Origin: a bacterium
GTDB taxonomy: Bacteria; Bacillota; Bacilli; Lactobacillales; Streptococcaceae
DNA: 64,000 bases
NCBI GenBank assembly: GCA_905221455.1
Contig: CAJNDF010000005.1
Coordinates: 1-64,000, forward strand
Direction of reading: 5' to 3'
Part shown: positions 1-11,000 of the stretch, piece by piece
How the letters are laid out: each line of letters starts with the position of its first letter
How positions within the stretch are numbered: position 1 is the stretch's first letter
Translations under genes and position numbers: made by a program
The notes under the pieces: model-generated
Told to the model about the DNA's origin: nothing
What the model saw: the letters and a program-made list of their open reading frames with translations, nothing else
Databases searched by the model: none

Positions 1-1
1 T

Positions 2-75
2 CGGGAAGTAGCTCAGCTTGGTAGAGTACTTGGTTTGGGACCAAGGTGTCGCAGGTTCGAATCCTGTCTTCCCGA
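2..75 (+). tRNA. tRNA-Pro (anticodon TGG)
   Basis: Full cloverleaf: acceptor CGGGAAG (2-8) pairs with CTTCCCG (68-74), discriminator A75; anticodon stem CTTGG/CCAAG with loop TTTGGGA gives anticodon TGG (proline); T-arm GCAGGTTCGAATCCTGT. CCA is not encoded, so the 3' end needs CCA addition. It is probably the last gene of a tRNA or rRNA-tRNA cluster lying before the window. Confidence 0.95.
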
Positions 76-85
76 TTTATTACAG

Positions 86-112
86 AGATACGTAAACGTA
101 TCTTTTTTATTT
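86..112 (+). terminator. terminator after tRNA-Pro
   Basis: Perfect stem AGATACGT/ACGTATCT with a 2-nt loop, directly followed by a T-rich tract. It ends the tRNA transcript. Confidence 0.8.
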
Positions 113-133
113 TAACTAGATATTATATACATT

Positions 134-166
134 AAGAGAGAATCAGTTTGCTTCTCTCTTTTTTAT
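134..166 (+). terminator. second tandem terminator
   Basis: Stem AAGAGAGAA (134-142) / TTCTCTCTT (152-160) followed by a run of T. A backup terminator behind the first, as expected after a strongly transcribed stable RNA cluster. Confidence 0.75.
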
Positions 167-195
167 TTCCTACCCTGTTTAATAAATACTGTAGT

Positions 196-302
196 TATAG
201 TGGATTGAAGCTGGAATAGTACGCCGTGGTTGCTAAAACATTTCTAGAAATTAATTTAACTTTCCTAGTCGGTTTGTTTACATCTTATTTCAATCCACTA
301 TA
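196..302. repeat. RUP element (107 bp)
   Basis: Exactly 107 bp bounded by TA, with 14-bp terminal inverted repeats TATAGTGGATTGAA (196-209) and TTCAATCCACTATA (289-302). Length, TA ends and terminal repeats match the pneumococcal RUP family, thought to be a non-autonomous derivative mobilised by IS630-Spn1. It has no coding capacity and lies in the gene-poor gap after the tRNA. Confidence 0.88.
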
Positions 303-553
303 ATTATACACATTGGAATTTAATAGATTTTATAACTCTTATTAATTCTTAATAAAGCAATAGAAGACTTTTTGTTGAACCTATAATATATGTTTAAATG
401 TTATAAAAATTCCTGCTATTATGAGTTTAGATAAGTATTAGTTTATATTATAGTGGAATGGGGTTTGATATTTCTTTTGAGGAAGCTGCCTTAGATTTTT
501 CTACTTGTGTTTTATTGTATAGTGTATCTTGCTTGTTTTGAACAGAATCTTTT
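303..553. other. AT-rich gap with no recognised gene
   Basis: Between the RUP and the operator upstream of the small membrane protein genes I find no ORF with a ribosome binding site and no RNA family I recognise. The DNA is very AT-rich. Confidence 0.5.
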
Positions 554-581
554 ATGACATTTGTCATATTACCTCATGACA
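554..581 (+). promoter_or_regulatory. candidate response-regulator operator
   Basis: A perfect inverted repeat ATGACA-TT-TGTCAT (554-567) is followed 8 bp later by a third half-site ATGACA (576-581). It ends about 30 bp before the TATAAT at 613-618, where an activator would bind. The operon below encodes its own NarL/LuxR response regulator, so positive autoregulation is a reasonable inference. Confidence 0.5.
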
Positions 582-612
582 GAAGCTTCTAGTGGCAGTA
601 TATTCAAAGAAT

Positions 613-618
613 TATAAT
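613..618 (+). promoter_or_regulatory. -10 box of ABC/two-component operon
   Basis: TATAAT at 613-618 with no good -35 hexamer 16-18 bp upstream, which fits an activator-dependent promoter reading into the gene at 645. Confidence 0.5.
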
Positions 619-644
619 AGATGTATCAAATGGAGGAAGAAGAA

Positions 645-836
645 ATGAGAAATAAAATGATTGTCACAATGAGTTTAGTGGCAGCAGGAGTTATGACCTA
701 TCTCATGTTTTCGGGATTGGATGAGGGTTTCTACTATTTTCCTTGGGAGCTTTTTGCTGGCTTTGGAATGATGTCTTGGCTTATCAGAGAAGGTTTGAAA
801 TTGGTCAGAGATGTGAAAAAGGAGTTTGAGGAATGA
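645..836 (+). CDS. small membrane protein, first gene of operon
   Basis: 63-residue protein of unknown function. I start it at ATG 645 rather than the in-frame ATG 621 because GGAGGAAG lies just before 645 and nothing suitable precedes 621. Two hydrophobic stretches (about residues 6-25 and 30-47) predict a hairpin membrane protein with a charged C-terminus (VKKEFEE). It overlaps the next gene by 4 nt (ATGA), so the two are translationally coupled. It opens a six-gene operon with an ABC transporter and a two-component system; a role as accessory or sensor partner of that transporter is inference. Confidence 0.7.
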   Translation: MRNKMIVTMSLVAAGVMTYLMFSGLDEGFYYFPWELFAGFGMMSWLIREGLKLVRDVKKEFEE

Positions 837-1027
837 AAAGAGGGATCATCTATTTCTTTATCGGCCTGTCACTCTTGGTATGGTTAGTGGAAATGTTTAC
901 TGGTTGGTTTGACCAAAACTTACTTTGCCAATTTATTCGTGGTGCTTTGGGGGTTGGATTTATGATTTTCGTTGTTTTCCCTATAGGAATGGAGTGGTTG
1001 AAAGGAGAATCTCATGACTGTGATTAA
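833..1027 (+). CDS. small membrane protein, second gene of operon
   Basis: 64-residue protein with two predicted membrane segments (about residues 4-22 and 35-53) separated by a short polar loop. It overlaps both neighbours: 4 nt with the gene before and 14 nt with the ABC ATPase after, so all three are coupled. No recognised family. Its companion and size suggest a pair of small PspC/LiaF-like or transporter-accessory proteins, but I see no diagnostic motif. Confidence 0.7.
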   Translation: MKRGIIYFFIGLSLLVWLVEMFTGWFDQNLLCQFIRGALGVGFMIFVVFPIGMEWLKGESHDCD

Positions 1028-1898
1028 AGTTGAGAAATTGAGTAAGAAAATAAAAGACAAGGAGATCTTGCGGAACATCTCTTTTGAAATCAACGATGGT
1101 GAATGTGTTGCCTTAATTGGTCCAAATGGTGCCGGAAAGACAACACTCTTAGACTGTTTGCTTGGAGATAAACTGGTCACAAGCGGTCAAGTATCTATTC
1201 AAGGTTTACCAGTGACGAGTTCTAAGTTAGATTATACTAGGGCTTACCTTCCTCAAGAGAATGTGATTGTACAGAAATTAAAGGTTAAGGAGTTGATTGC
1301 CTTCTTTCAAAGTATTTATCCAAATCCTTTGAGCGACCAGGAAATTGATCAACTATTGCAGTTTGGCAAGCAACAAAAAGAACAGTTGGCAGAAAAATTG
1401 TCAGGTGGGCAGAAGCGTCTCTTCTCTTTTGTCTTAACCTTAATTGGGCGACCAAAGTTGGTCTTTTTAGATGAGCCTACTTCGGCCATGGATACATCAA
1501 CTCGTCAACGTTTTTGGGAAATTATTCAGGAGCTAAAAGAGCAAGGAGTCACGATTCTCTATTCGTCTCATTATATTGAAGAGGTAGAGCATACGGCTGA
1601 CCGGATTTTGGTTTTAAATAAGGGAGAGTTGATTCGTGATACGACGCCTCTAGCTATGCGTAGTGAGGGAATTGAAAAGCACTTTATCCTTCCTCTAGCA
1701 TACAAGGAAGTCATTGAGCAGTCTAACTTGGTTGAAAACTGGTCACAAAAACAAGATGCTTTGCAAGTAGTCACTCGAAAAGCAGATGCTTTCTGGGAAC
1801 TGTTAGTCAGAGCAGGATGTAGGATTCAAGAAATTGAAGTCAATAATCGCAGTTTGCTGGATACAATCTTTGAAGAAACACAAAAGGGAGATGACTAA
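1014..1898 (+). CDS. ABC transporter ATP-binding protein
   Basis: 294-residue ATPase that powers the permease encoded next. Walker A GPNGAGKTTLLD (about residues 36-47), signature KLSGGQKR (about 130), Walker B VFLDEPTSAMD and the switch histidine in YSSHYIEEVE are all present. About 75 residues follow the ATPase core, as in CcmA/DrrA-type exporters. It is cotranscribed with an ABC-2-like permease and a histidine kinase/response regulator pair, the classic arrangement for export or envelope-stress transporters. The substrate is unknown; a drug, peptide or lipid is likely. Confidence 0.93.
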   Translation: MTVIKVEKLSKKIKDKEILRNISFEINDGECVALIGPNGAGKTTLLDCLLGDKLVTSGQVSIQGLPVTSSKLDYTRAYLPQENVIVQKLKVKELIAFFQSIYPNPLSDQEIDQLLQFGKQQKEQLAEKLSGGQKRLFSFVLTLIGRPKLVFLDEPTSAMDTSTRQRFWEIIQELKEQGVTILYSSHYIEEVEHTADRILVLNKGELIRDTTPLAMRSEGIEKHFILPLAYKEVIEQSNLVENWSQKQDALQVVTRKADAFWELLVRAGCRIQEIEVNNRSLLDTIFEETQKGDD

Positions 1899-1899
1899 G

Positions 1900-2636
1900 A
1901 TGAAACGATTGATCGCACTAAACAAGATAGAATTTCTATTGACCAAACGACAATTAGTAACTTATCTATTGTCAGTAGGGATGCCGACGGCCTTCTATTT
2001 ATTCTTTTCAGGCATGTATCAGGACACACCAGGTGGGCCAGCTAATTTTATGCGTGATTACCTCATCTCCATGACGGCTTTTTCCATGATGTCGACTGCT
2101 ATGTTTTCATTTCCAGCTGTCTTATATACTGACAAGATTAACAACTGGCAGAAAACATTACGTCATAGCCCTGTAAATATGGTAGAATATTATCTATCAA
2201 AGATAACAAGTATGATGGTTGATTATTTGGTTTCAATCTTGGTGGTTTTCTCAGTTGGGCATTTTGTAAGAGGTGTGGATATGTCTCTTGGAAATTGGAT
2301 TGGGGCGGCGCTCTTGCTGATAGTAGGAAGTATTGCCTTTGTAGCGATTGGTTTGACCTTGACGCTGTTACCAACTAGTCAGCTGATGTCTGTCGTGGGC
2401 AATCTTCTTTATCTAGGTTTGGCTGTTTTAGGCGGACTCTGGATGCCCATCTCTTTATTTCCAGACTGGATGCAAGCAATCGGTAAGTGCCTACCAACCT
2501 ATCAGTTGATGGAGTTGCTCAAGACCTTCTTAAACGAGGGTGGCATCAATCTATCAGCCACAGTTTATCTACTTGTTTTTTCAGCAGTTTTATTTGGTTT
2601 GACCATTTACCTTCAAGGTCATAAGGAGAATGCTTA

Positions 2637-2637
<1 letters not shown>
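1900..2637 (+). CDS. ABC-2 type transporter permease
   Basis: 245-residue membrane subunit with about six membrane segments and the ABC-2 pattern (helix pair, long central loop, then LWMPISLFPDWMQAIGKCLP before the last helices). I use ATG 1900: GGGAG at 1886-1890 lies 9 nt upstream, whereas ATG 1891 is too close to it. One base separates it from the ATPase stop. Its stop overlaps the kinase start (TAATG). It pairs with the ATPase before it as a half-transporter dimer. Confidence 0.9.
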
Positions 2638-4335
<1,698 letters not shown>

Positions 4336-4403
4336 TGATATAATGTTTTTCTGAACATTATGTGCTCAAATTGATGGGATTGAATGAAACAATACCTAAT
4401 TTT

Positions 4404-4431
4404 AGGAGGGACTTATTCCTCCTTTTCTTTC
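4404..4431 (+). terminator. terminator of two-component operon
   Basis: Stem AGGAGG (4404-4409) / CCTCCT (4418-4423) with an 8-nt loop followed by TTTTCTTTC. Short but well placed between this operon and the rpsL promoter. Confidence 0.65.
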
Positions 4432-4483
4432 TTTTGGGAGCAATACAAAAGAGCTAAAAATAACAATAAAAAAGAAAAATATC

Positions 4484-4513
4484 TTGACAAGCAAGGGAAA
4501 AATTTGTTACAAT
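4484..4513 (+). promoter_or_regulatory. rpsL-rpsG promoter
   Basis: -35 TTGACA (4484-4489) and -10 TACAAT (4508-4513), 18-bp spacer. The near-consensus -35 suits a strong ribosomal protein promoter. Confidence 0.8.
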
Positions 4514-4521
4514 AATAGACG

Positions 4522-4618
4522 GTACTTTTTACTTTTGGTCTCTCAAGAGTGTACAGGGACGTGCTGACAAATGTTGCAAAAGTACACACAGATGATAGCT
4601 GTCACCAAGTGTATCATC
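4522..4618 (+). promoter_or_regulatory. structured 5' leader of rpsL
   Basis: The ~130-nt leader can form GTACTTTT (4522-4529) / AAAAGTAC (4578-4585). A competing helix, GTGTAC (4549-4554) / GTACAC (4582-4587), uses part of the same 3' strand. A separate hairpin GATGATA (4591-4597) / TATCATC (4612-4618) sits before the ribosome binding site. Mutually exclusive helices suggest autogenous control by a ribosomal protein, but no Rfam family is recognised here. Confidence 0.4.
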
Positions 4619-4649
4619 ACCAAAAATAAAAAAACACAGGAGAATGTAG

Positions 4650-5063
4650 ATGCCTACAATTAACCAATTGGTTCGCAAACCGCGTAAATCAAAAGTAGAA
4701 AAATCTAAATCACCAGCTTTGAACGTTGGTTACAACAGTCATAAAAAAGTTCAAACAAACGTTTCTTCACCACAAAAACGTGGTGTTGCAACTCGTGTTG
4801 GAACAATGACACCTAAAAAACCTAACTCAGCCCTTCGTAAATTCGCTCGTGTACGTTTGAGCAACCTTATCGAAGTTACTGCCTACATCCCAGGTATCGG
4901 ACACAACTTGCAAGAGCACAGCGTGGTTCTTCTTCGCGGTGGACGTGTAAAAGACCTTCCAGGGGTACGTTACCATATCGTCCGTGGTGCACTTGATACT
5001 GCAGGTGTTAACGATCGTAAACAAGGCCGTTCTAAATACGGTACTAAACGTCCAAAAGCATAA
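4650..5063 (+). CDS. rpsL: 30S ribosomal protein S12
   Basis: 137-residue S12 of the decoding centre, with the usual length for streptococci. The motif [13 protein letters not shown] retains Lys56 (Lys43 in E. coli numbering) and the second hotspot GVRYH is normal, so no streptomycin-resistance substitution is visible at those sites. Ribosome binding site ACAGGAGA precedes ATG 4650. It is cotranscribed with rpsG, 19 nt downstream. Codon use is strongly biased to optimal codons, as for a highly expressed gene. Confidence 0.98.
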   Translation: MPTINQLVRKPRKSKVEKSKSPALNVGYNSHKKVQTNVSSPQKRGVATRVGTMTPKKPNSALRKFARVRLSNLIEVTAYIPGIGHNLQEHSVVLLRGGRVKDLPGVRYHIVRGALDTAGVNDRKQGRSKYGTKRPKA

Positions 5064-5082
5064 GGAAAGGGGATAAAGAGAA

Positions 5083-5553
5083 ATGAGTCGTAAAAATAGA
5101 GCTCCAAAACGTGACGTATTGCCAGATCCGCTTTACAATTCACAACTAGTTACTCGTCTTATCAACCGCGTTATGCTTGATGGTAAACGTGGTACAGCTG
5201 CTTCAATCGTTTACGGTGCTTTTGAGCAAATCAAAGAAGCTACTGGCAACGATGCACTTGAAGTATTTGAAACAGCTATGGAAAACATCATGCCTGTACT
5301 TGAAGTACGTGCACGTCGTGTTGGTGGTTCTAACTACCAAGTCCCAGTTGAAGTTCGTCCAGAACGTCGTACAACACTTGGACTTCGTTGGTTGGTAACA
5401 ATTGCTCGTCTTCGTGGTGAACACACAATGCAAGATCGTCTTGCAAAAGAAATCTTGGATGCTGCTAACAACACTGGTGCAGCAGTTAAGAAACGTGAAG
5501 ACACTCACCGTATGGCTGAAGCTAACCGTGCATTCGCACACTTCCGTTGGTAA
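5083..5553 (+). CDS. rpsG: 30S ribosomal protein S7
   Basis: 156-residue primary 16S-rRNA binding protein of the small-subunit head. Shows [20 protein letters not shown] at the N-terminus and the conserved [13 protein letters not shown] and [15 protein letters not shown] segments; length is standard. Second gene of the str operon. Unlike E. coli, fusA here has its own terminator-separated promoter rather than following directly. S7 is a known autoregulator of str operons in other bacteria, which may relate to the structured RNA around this operon. Confidence 0.98.
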
Positions 5554-5692
5554 GAATAAGATACTAAGGGCGTTAAAAAAGCGACTGAAAATTAGGAAGC
5601 TTGACGCGGAATCAACGATTCTAGGAAAGCTTATCTATTTTCCAAGCTTTTAGCCTGAGTTCAATTGAGCTCAATCAGCTCTTAGCTACAAC

Positions 5693-5716
5693 TCAACTTA
5701 CCAGCATGTAAGTTGA
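5693..5716 (+). other. hairpin in rpsG 3' region
   Basis: Perfect 9-bp stem TCAACTTAC / GTAAGTTGA with a 6-nt loop, no T-tract. It belongs to a 190-nt non-coding stretch (5554-5744) that also contains AAAGCTT...AAGCTTT (5626-5650). May be mRNA 3'-end structure or a processing site; function not determined. Confidence 0.4.
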
Positions 5717-5744
5717 AACCAACAATAGCATGAAAACATTGAGA

Positions 5745-5772
5745 ACGGGTAGGTCCTGCCTATCCGTTTTTA
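5745..5772 (+). terminator. rpsL-rpsG operon terminator
   Basis: Stem ACGGGTAGG (5745-5753) / CCTATCCGT (5759-5767) with one G-U pair, then TTTT. Confidence 0.85.
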
Positions 5773-5781
5773 TTAAAATCG

Positions 5782-5790
5782 TGTTATAAT
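5782..5790 (+). promoter_or_regulatory. fusA promoter, extended -10
   Basis: TG-T-TATAAT (5782-5790) immediately after the str terminator, about 40 nt before the fusA start. A separate fusA promoter uncouples EF-G from S12/S7. Confidence 0.7.
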
Positions 5791-5828
5791 AGAATAGAAA
5801 TCAAAAATAAATAGGAGAAATAAACCTC

Positions 5829-7910
5829 ATGGCACGCGAATTTTCACTTGAAAAAACTCGTAATATCGGTATCATGGCTCACGTCGATGCTGGTAAAACA
5901 ACAACTACTGAGCGTATTCTTTACTACACTGGTAAAATCCACAAAATCGGTGAAACTCACGAAGGTGCGTCACAAATGGACTGGATGGAGCAAGAGCAAG
6001 AACGTGGTATCACTATCACATCTGCTGCGACAACAGCTCAATGGAACAACCACCGCGTAAACATCATCGACACACCAGGACACGTGGACTTCACAATCGA
6101 AGTACAACGTTCTCTTCGTGTATTGGATGGTGCGGTTACCGTTCTTGACTCACAATCAGGTGTTGAGCCTCAAACTGAAACAGTTTGGCGTCAAGCAACT
6201 GAGTACGGAGTTCCACGTATCGTATTTGCCAACAAAATGGATAAAATCGGTGCTGACTTCCTTTACTCTGTAAGCACACTTCACGATCGTCTTCAAGCAA
6301 ATGCACACCCAATCCAATTGCCAATCGGTTCTGAAGATGACTTCCGTGGTATCATCGACTTGATCAAGATGAAAGCTGAAATCTATACTAATGACCTTGG
6401 TACAGATATCCTTGAAGAAGACATCCCAGCTGAATACCTTGACCAAGCACAAGAATACCGTGAAAAATTGGTTGAAGCAGTTGCTGAAACTGACGAAGAA
6501 TTGATGATGAAATACCTCGAAGGTGAAGAAATCACTAACGAAGAATTGAAAGCTGGTATCCGTAAAGCGACTATCAACGTTGAATTCTTCCCAGTATTGT
6601 GTGGTTCAGCCTTCAAAAACAAAGGTGTTCAATTGATGCTTGATGCGGTTATCGACTACCTTCCAAGCCCACTTGACATCCCAGCGATCAAAGGTATCAA
6701 CCCAGATACAGATGCTGAAGAAACTCGTCCAGCATCTGACGAAGAGCCATTTGCAGCTCTTGCCTTCAAGATTATGACTGACCCATTCGTAGGTCGTTTG
6801 ACATTCTTCCGTGTTTACTCAGGTGTGCTTCAATCAGGTTCATACGTATTGAACACTTCTAAAGGTAAACGTGAACGTATCGGACGTATCCTTCAGATGC
6901 ACGCTAACAGCCGCCAAGAAATCGACACTGTTTACTCAGGTGATATCGCTGCTGCCGTTGGTTTGAAAGATACTACAACTGGTGACTCTTTGACAGATGA
7001 AAAAGCTAAAATCATCCTTGAGTCAATCAACGTTCCAGAACCAGTTATCCAATTGATGGTTGAGCCAAAATCTAAAGCAGACCAAGACAAGATGGGTATC
7101 GCCCTTCAAAAATTGGCTGAAGAAGATCCAACATTCCGCGTTGAAACAAACGTTGAAACTGGTGAAACAGTTATCTCAGGTATGGGTGAGCTTCACCTTG
7201 ACGTCCTTGTTGACCGTATGCGTCGTGAGTTCAAAGTTGAAGCGAACGTGGGTGCTCCTCAAGTATCTTACCGTGAAACATTCCGCGCTTCTACTCAAGC
7301 ACGTGGATTCTTCAAACGTCAGTCTGGTGGTAAAGGTCAATTTGGTGATGTATGGATTGAATTTACTCCAAACGAAGAAGGTAAAGGATTCGAATTCGAA
7401 AACGCAATCGTCGGTGGTGTGGTTCCTCGTGAATTTATCCCAGCGGTTGAAAAAGGTTTGGTAGAATCTATGGCTAATGGTGTTCTTGCAGGTTACCCAA
7501 TGGTTGACGTTAAAGCTAAGCTTTACGATGGTTCATACCACGATGTCGACTCATCTGAAACTGCCTTCAAGATCGCGGCTTCACTTGCCCTTAAAGAAGC
7601 TGCTAAATCAGCACAACCAGCTATCCTTGAACCAATGATGCTTGTAACAATCACTGTTCCAGAAGAAAACCTTGGTGATGTTATGGGTCACGTAACTGCT
7701 CGTCGTGGACGTGTAGATGGTATGGAAGCACATGGTAACAGCCAAATTGTTCGTGCTTACGTTCCACTTGCTGAAATGTTCGGTTACGCAACAGTTCTTC
7801 GTTCTGCATCTCAAGGACGTGGTACATTCATGATGGTATTTGACCACTACGAAGATGTACCTAAGTCAGTACAAGAAGAAATCATTAAGAAAAACAAAGG
7901 TGAAGACTAA
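5829..7910 (+). CDS. fusA: translation elongation factor G
   Basis: 693-residue GTPase that drives ribosomal translocation and, with RRF, ribosome recycling. P-loop [15 protein letters not shown] (about residues 17-31), switch [15 protein letters not shown] specificity motif, and domains II-V complete to the C-terminus. Preceded by GGAGAAATAA and its own extended -10 promoter. Codon use is highly optimised. I see no truncation; fusidic-acid sites were not checked residue by residue. Confidence 0.98.
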   Translation: MAREFSLEKTRNIGIMAHVDAGKTTTTERILYYTGKIHKIGETHEGASQMDWMEQEQERGITITSAATTAQWNNHRVNIIDTPGHVDFTIEVQRSLRVLDGAVTVLDSQSGVEPQTETVWRQATEYGVPRIVFANKMDKIGADFLYSVSTLHDRLQANAHPIQLPIGSEDDFRGIIDLIKMKAEIYTNDLGTDILEEDIPAEYLDQAQEYREKLVEAVAETDEELMMKYLEGEEITNEELKAGIRKATINVEFFPVLCGSAFKNKGVQLMLDAVIDYLPSPLDIPAIKGINPDTDAEETRPASDEEPFAALAFKIMTDPFVGRLTFFRVYSGVLQSGSYVLNTSKGKRERIGRILQMHANSRQEIDTVYSGDIAAAVGLKDTTTGDSLTDEKAKIILESINVPEPVIQLMVEPKSKADQDKMGIALQKLAEEDPTFRVETNVETGETVISGMGELHLDVLVDRMRREFKVEANVGAPQVSYRETFRASTQARGFFKRQSGGKGQFGDVWIEFTPNEEGKGFEFENAIVGGVVPREFIPAVEKGLVESMANGVLAGYPMVDVKAKLYDGSYHDVDSSETAFKIAASLALKEAAKSAQPAILEPMMLVTITVPEENLGDVMGHVTARRGRVDGMEAHGNSQIVRAYVPLAEMFGYATVLRSASQGRGTFMMVFDHYEDVPKSVQEEIIKKNKGED

Positions 7911-7924
7911 TCAGTCCTCACTCT

Positions 7925-7953
7925 AAAGGAAGTCGCTTAGTGGCTTCCTTTTG
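7925..7953 (+). terminator. fusA terminator
   Basis: Stem AAGGAAG (7926-7932) / CTTCCTT (7944-7950) ending in TTTTG. Confidence 0.75.
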
Positions 7954-8012
7954 TCTTTAGAAAATACCTCTAAATATGGTAAAATAGTAGGAGAATAATG
8001 TGAGGAAAATGA

Positions 8013-11000
8013 ATGTCAAACAGTTTTGAAATTTTGATGAATCAACTGGGGATGTCTGCTGAAATGAGACAGGATCCTGCTTTATTACAGGCTGAAATTG
8101 AGCGAGTTGTGGTTCATAAAATTAGTAAGGTATGGGAGTTTCATTTCGTATTTTCTAATATATTACCGATTGAAATCTTTTTAGAATTAAAGAAGGGTTT
8201 GAGTGAGGAATTTTCTAAGACAGGCAATAAAGCTATTTTCGAAATCAAGGCTCTGTCTCAAGAATTTTCAAATCAACTCTTGCAGTCCTACTATAGAGAG
8301 GCTTTTTCTGAGGGTCCATGTGCTAGTCAAGGTTTTAAGTCTCTTTATCAAAATTTGCAAGTTCGTGCTGAAGGTAATCAACTCTTTATTGAAGGTTCAG
8401 AGGCGATTGATAAGGAACATTTTAAGAAAAATCATCTTCCTAATTTAGCTAAACAACTTGAAAAATTTGGTTTTCCTACTTTTAACTGTCAAGTAGAGAA
8501 GAATGATGTGCTGACTCAAGAGCAGGAAGAAGCCTTTCAAGCTGAAAATGAGCAGATTGTTCAAGCTGCCAATGAGGAAGCTCTCCGTGCTATGGAGCAA
8601 CTGGAGCAGCTGGCACCTCCTCCAGTAGAAGAGAAGCCAGCCTTTGATTTTCAGGCCAAAAAGGCTGCCGCTAAACCGAAGTTGGATAAGGCTGAGATTA
8701 CTCCTATGATCGAAGTGACGACTGAGGAAAATCGTCTGGTCTTTGAAGGGGTTGTTTTTGATGTGGAGCAAAAAGTGACTAGAACAGGTCGTGTTTTGAT
8801 CAACTTTAAAATGACGGATTACACTTCAAGTTTTTCTATGCAAAAGTGGGTTAAAAATGAGGAAGAGGCTCAGAAATTTGACCTCATCAAGAAGAATTCT
8901 TGGCTCCGAGTGCGTGGGAATGTGGAGATGAATAACTTCACACGCGATTTGACTATGAATGTGCAGGATGTGCAGGAAGTTGTTCACTATGATCGGAAGG
9001 ATTTGATGCCAGAAGGTGAGCGTCGGGTTGAGTTTCATGCTCATACTAACATGTCGACCATGGATGCTCTACCAGAGGTTGAAGAAATCGTTGCGACAGC
9101 TGCTAAGTGGGGACACAAGGCGGTTGCCATTACCGACCACGGGAATGTCCAGTCCTTCCCACACGGCTATAAGGCGGCTAAGAAAGCGGGAATCCAGCTA
9201 ATCTATGGAATGGAAGCCAATATCGTAGAGGACCGTGTCCCTATCGTCTATAACGAAGTGGAGCTGGACTTGTCGGAAGCGACCTACGTGGTCTTTGACG
9301 TGGAAACGACGGGACTTTCAGCCATCTACAATGACTTGATTCAGGTTGCGGCCTCTAAGATGTATAAGGGGAATGTCATTGCTGAATTTGATGAATTTAT
9401 CAATCCTGGGCATCCTTTGTCAGCCTTTACCACGGAGTTGACTGGTATTACAGATGATCATGTCAAAAATGCTAAACCAATGGAACAAGTTCTGCAAGAA
9501 TTTCAAGAGTTTTGTAAGGATACAGTCTTAGTTGCCCATAATGCCACCTTTGACGTTGGCTTTATGAATGCCAACTATGAGCGTCATGGTCTTCCAAAGA
9601 TTAGTCAGCCAGTTATTGATACGCTGGAGTTTGCTAGAAATCTCTATCCTGAGTATAAACGTCATGGTTTGGGGCCTTTGACCAAGCGTTTTGGTGTGGC
9701 CTTGGAACATCACCACATGGCCAACTACGATGCGGAAGCTACTGGTCGTCTGCTTTTCATCTTTATCAAAGAGGTAGCAGAAAAACATGGTGTGACCAAT
9801 CTGGCTAGACTCAATATTGATTTGATTAGTCCAGATTCTTATAAAAAAGCTCGGATCAAGCATGCGACTATTTATGTCAAGAATCAGGTGGGGCTGAAAA
9901 ATATCTTTAAACTGGTTTCTTTGTCTAATACCAAGTATTTTGAAGGGGTACCACGGATTCCGAGAACGGTTCTAGATGACCATCGGGAAGGTTTGATTTT
10001 AGGTTCAGCTTGCTCTGAAGGTGAAGTTTTTGATGCAGTCGTTTCCCAAGGTGTGGATGCGGCGGTTGAGGTGGCCAAGTATTATGACTTTATTGAGGTC
10101 ATGCCACCAGCTATATATGCACCTTTGATTGCTAAGGAGCAGGTTAAGGATATGGAGGAGCTCCAGACTATTATCAAGAGTTTGATAGAGGTTGGAGACC
10201 GCCTTGGTAAGCCCGTTTTGGCTACGGGAAATGTCCATTATATCGAACCAGAAGAAGAGATTTATCGAGAAATTATCGTCCGTAGTTTGGGTCAGGGGGC
10301 GATGATTAACAGAACGATTGGTCATGGTGAACATGCTCAACCAGCTCCTCTCCCAAAAGCCCATTTTAGAACGACAAATGAGATGTTGGATGAATTTGCC
10401 TTCTTGGGGGAGGATTTGGCTCGTAAACTGGTTATTGAAAATCCCAATACTTTGGCAGAAACCTTTGAGCCCGTTGAGGTTGTAAAAGGGGACTTGTATA
10501 CGCCTTTCATCGATAAAGCTGAAGAAACAGTCGCTGAGCTGACCTATAAGAAAGCTTTTGAGATTTATGGAAATCCGCTACCAGATATCGTTGATTTGCG
10601 GATTGAAAAAGAACTAACCTCTATTCTGGGGAATGGATTTGCCGTGATTTATCTGGCTTCCCAGATGCTGGTACAACGTTCCAATGAACGGGGCTACTTG
10701 GTTGGTTCTCGTGGATCTGTCGGTTCCAGTTTCGTTGCGGCCATGATTGGGATTACCGAGGTTAATCCTCTCTCTCCTCACTATGTCTGTGGCCAGTGTC
10801 AGTACAGCGAATTTATCACCGATGGTTCTTACGGTTCAGGTTTTGATATGCCCAATAAGGATTGTCCAAAGTGTGGTCATAAACTCAGCAAAAATGGGCA
10901 GGATATTCCGTTTGAGACCTTCCTCGGTTTTGATGGGGACAAGGTTCCTGATATTGACTTGAACTTCTCGGGGGAAGATCAGCCTAGCGCCCACTTGGAT

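Noticed and set aside
4815..4860. Streptomycin-resistance change in rpsL
   Set aside because: [11 protein letters not shown] keeps the wild-type lysine at the main hotspot.
4827..6622. Antisense and shifted ORFs over rpsL, rpsG and fusA
   Set aside because: They arise from strong codon bias in highly expressed genes and lack ribosome binding sites.
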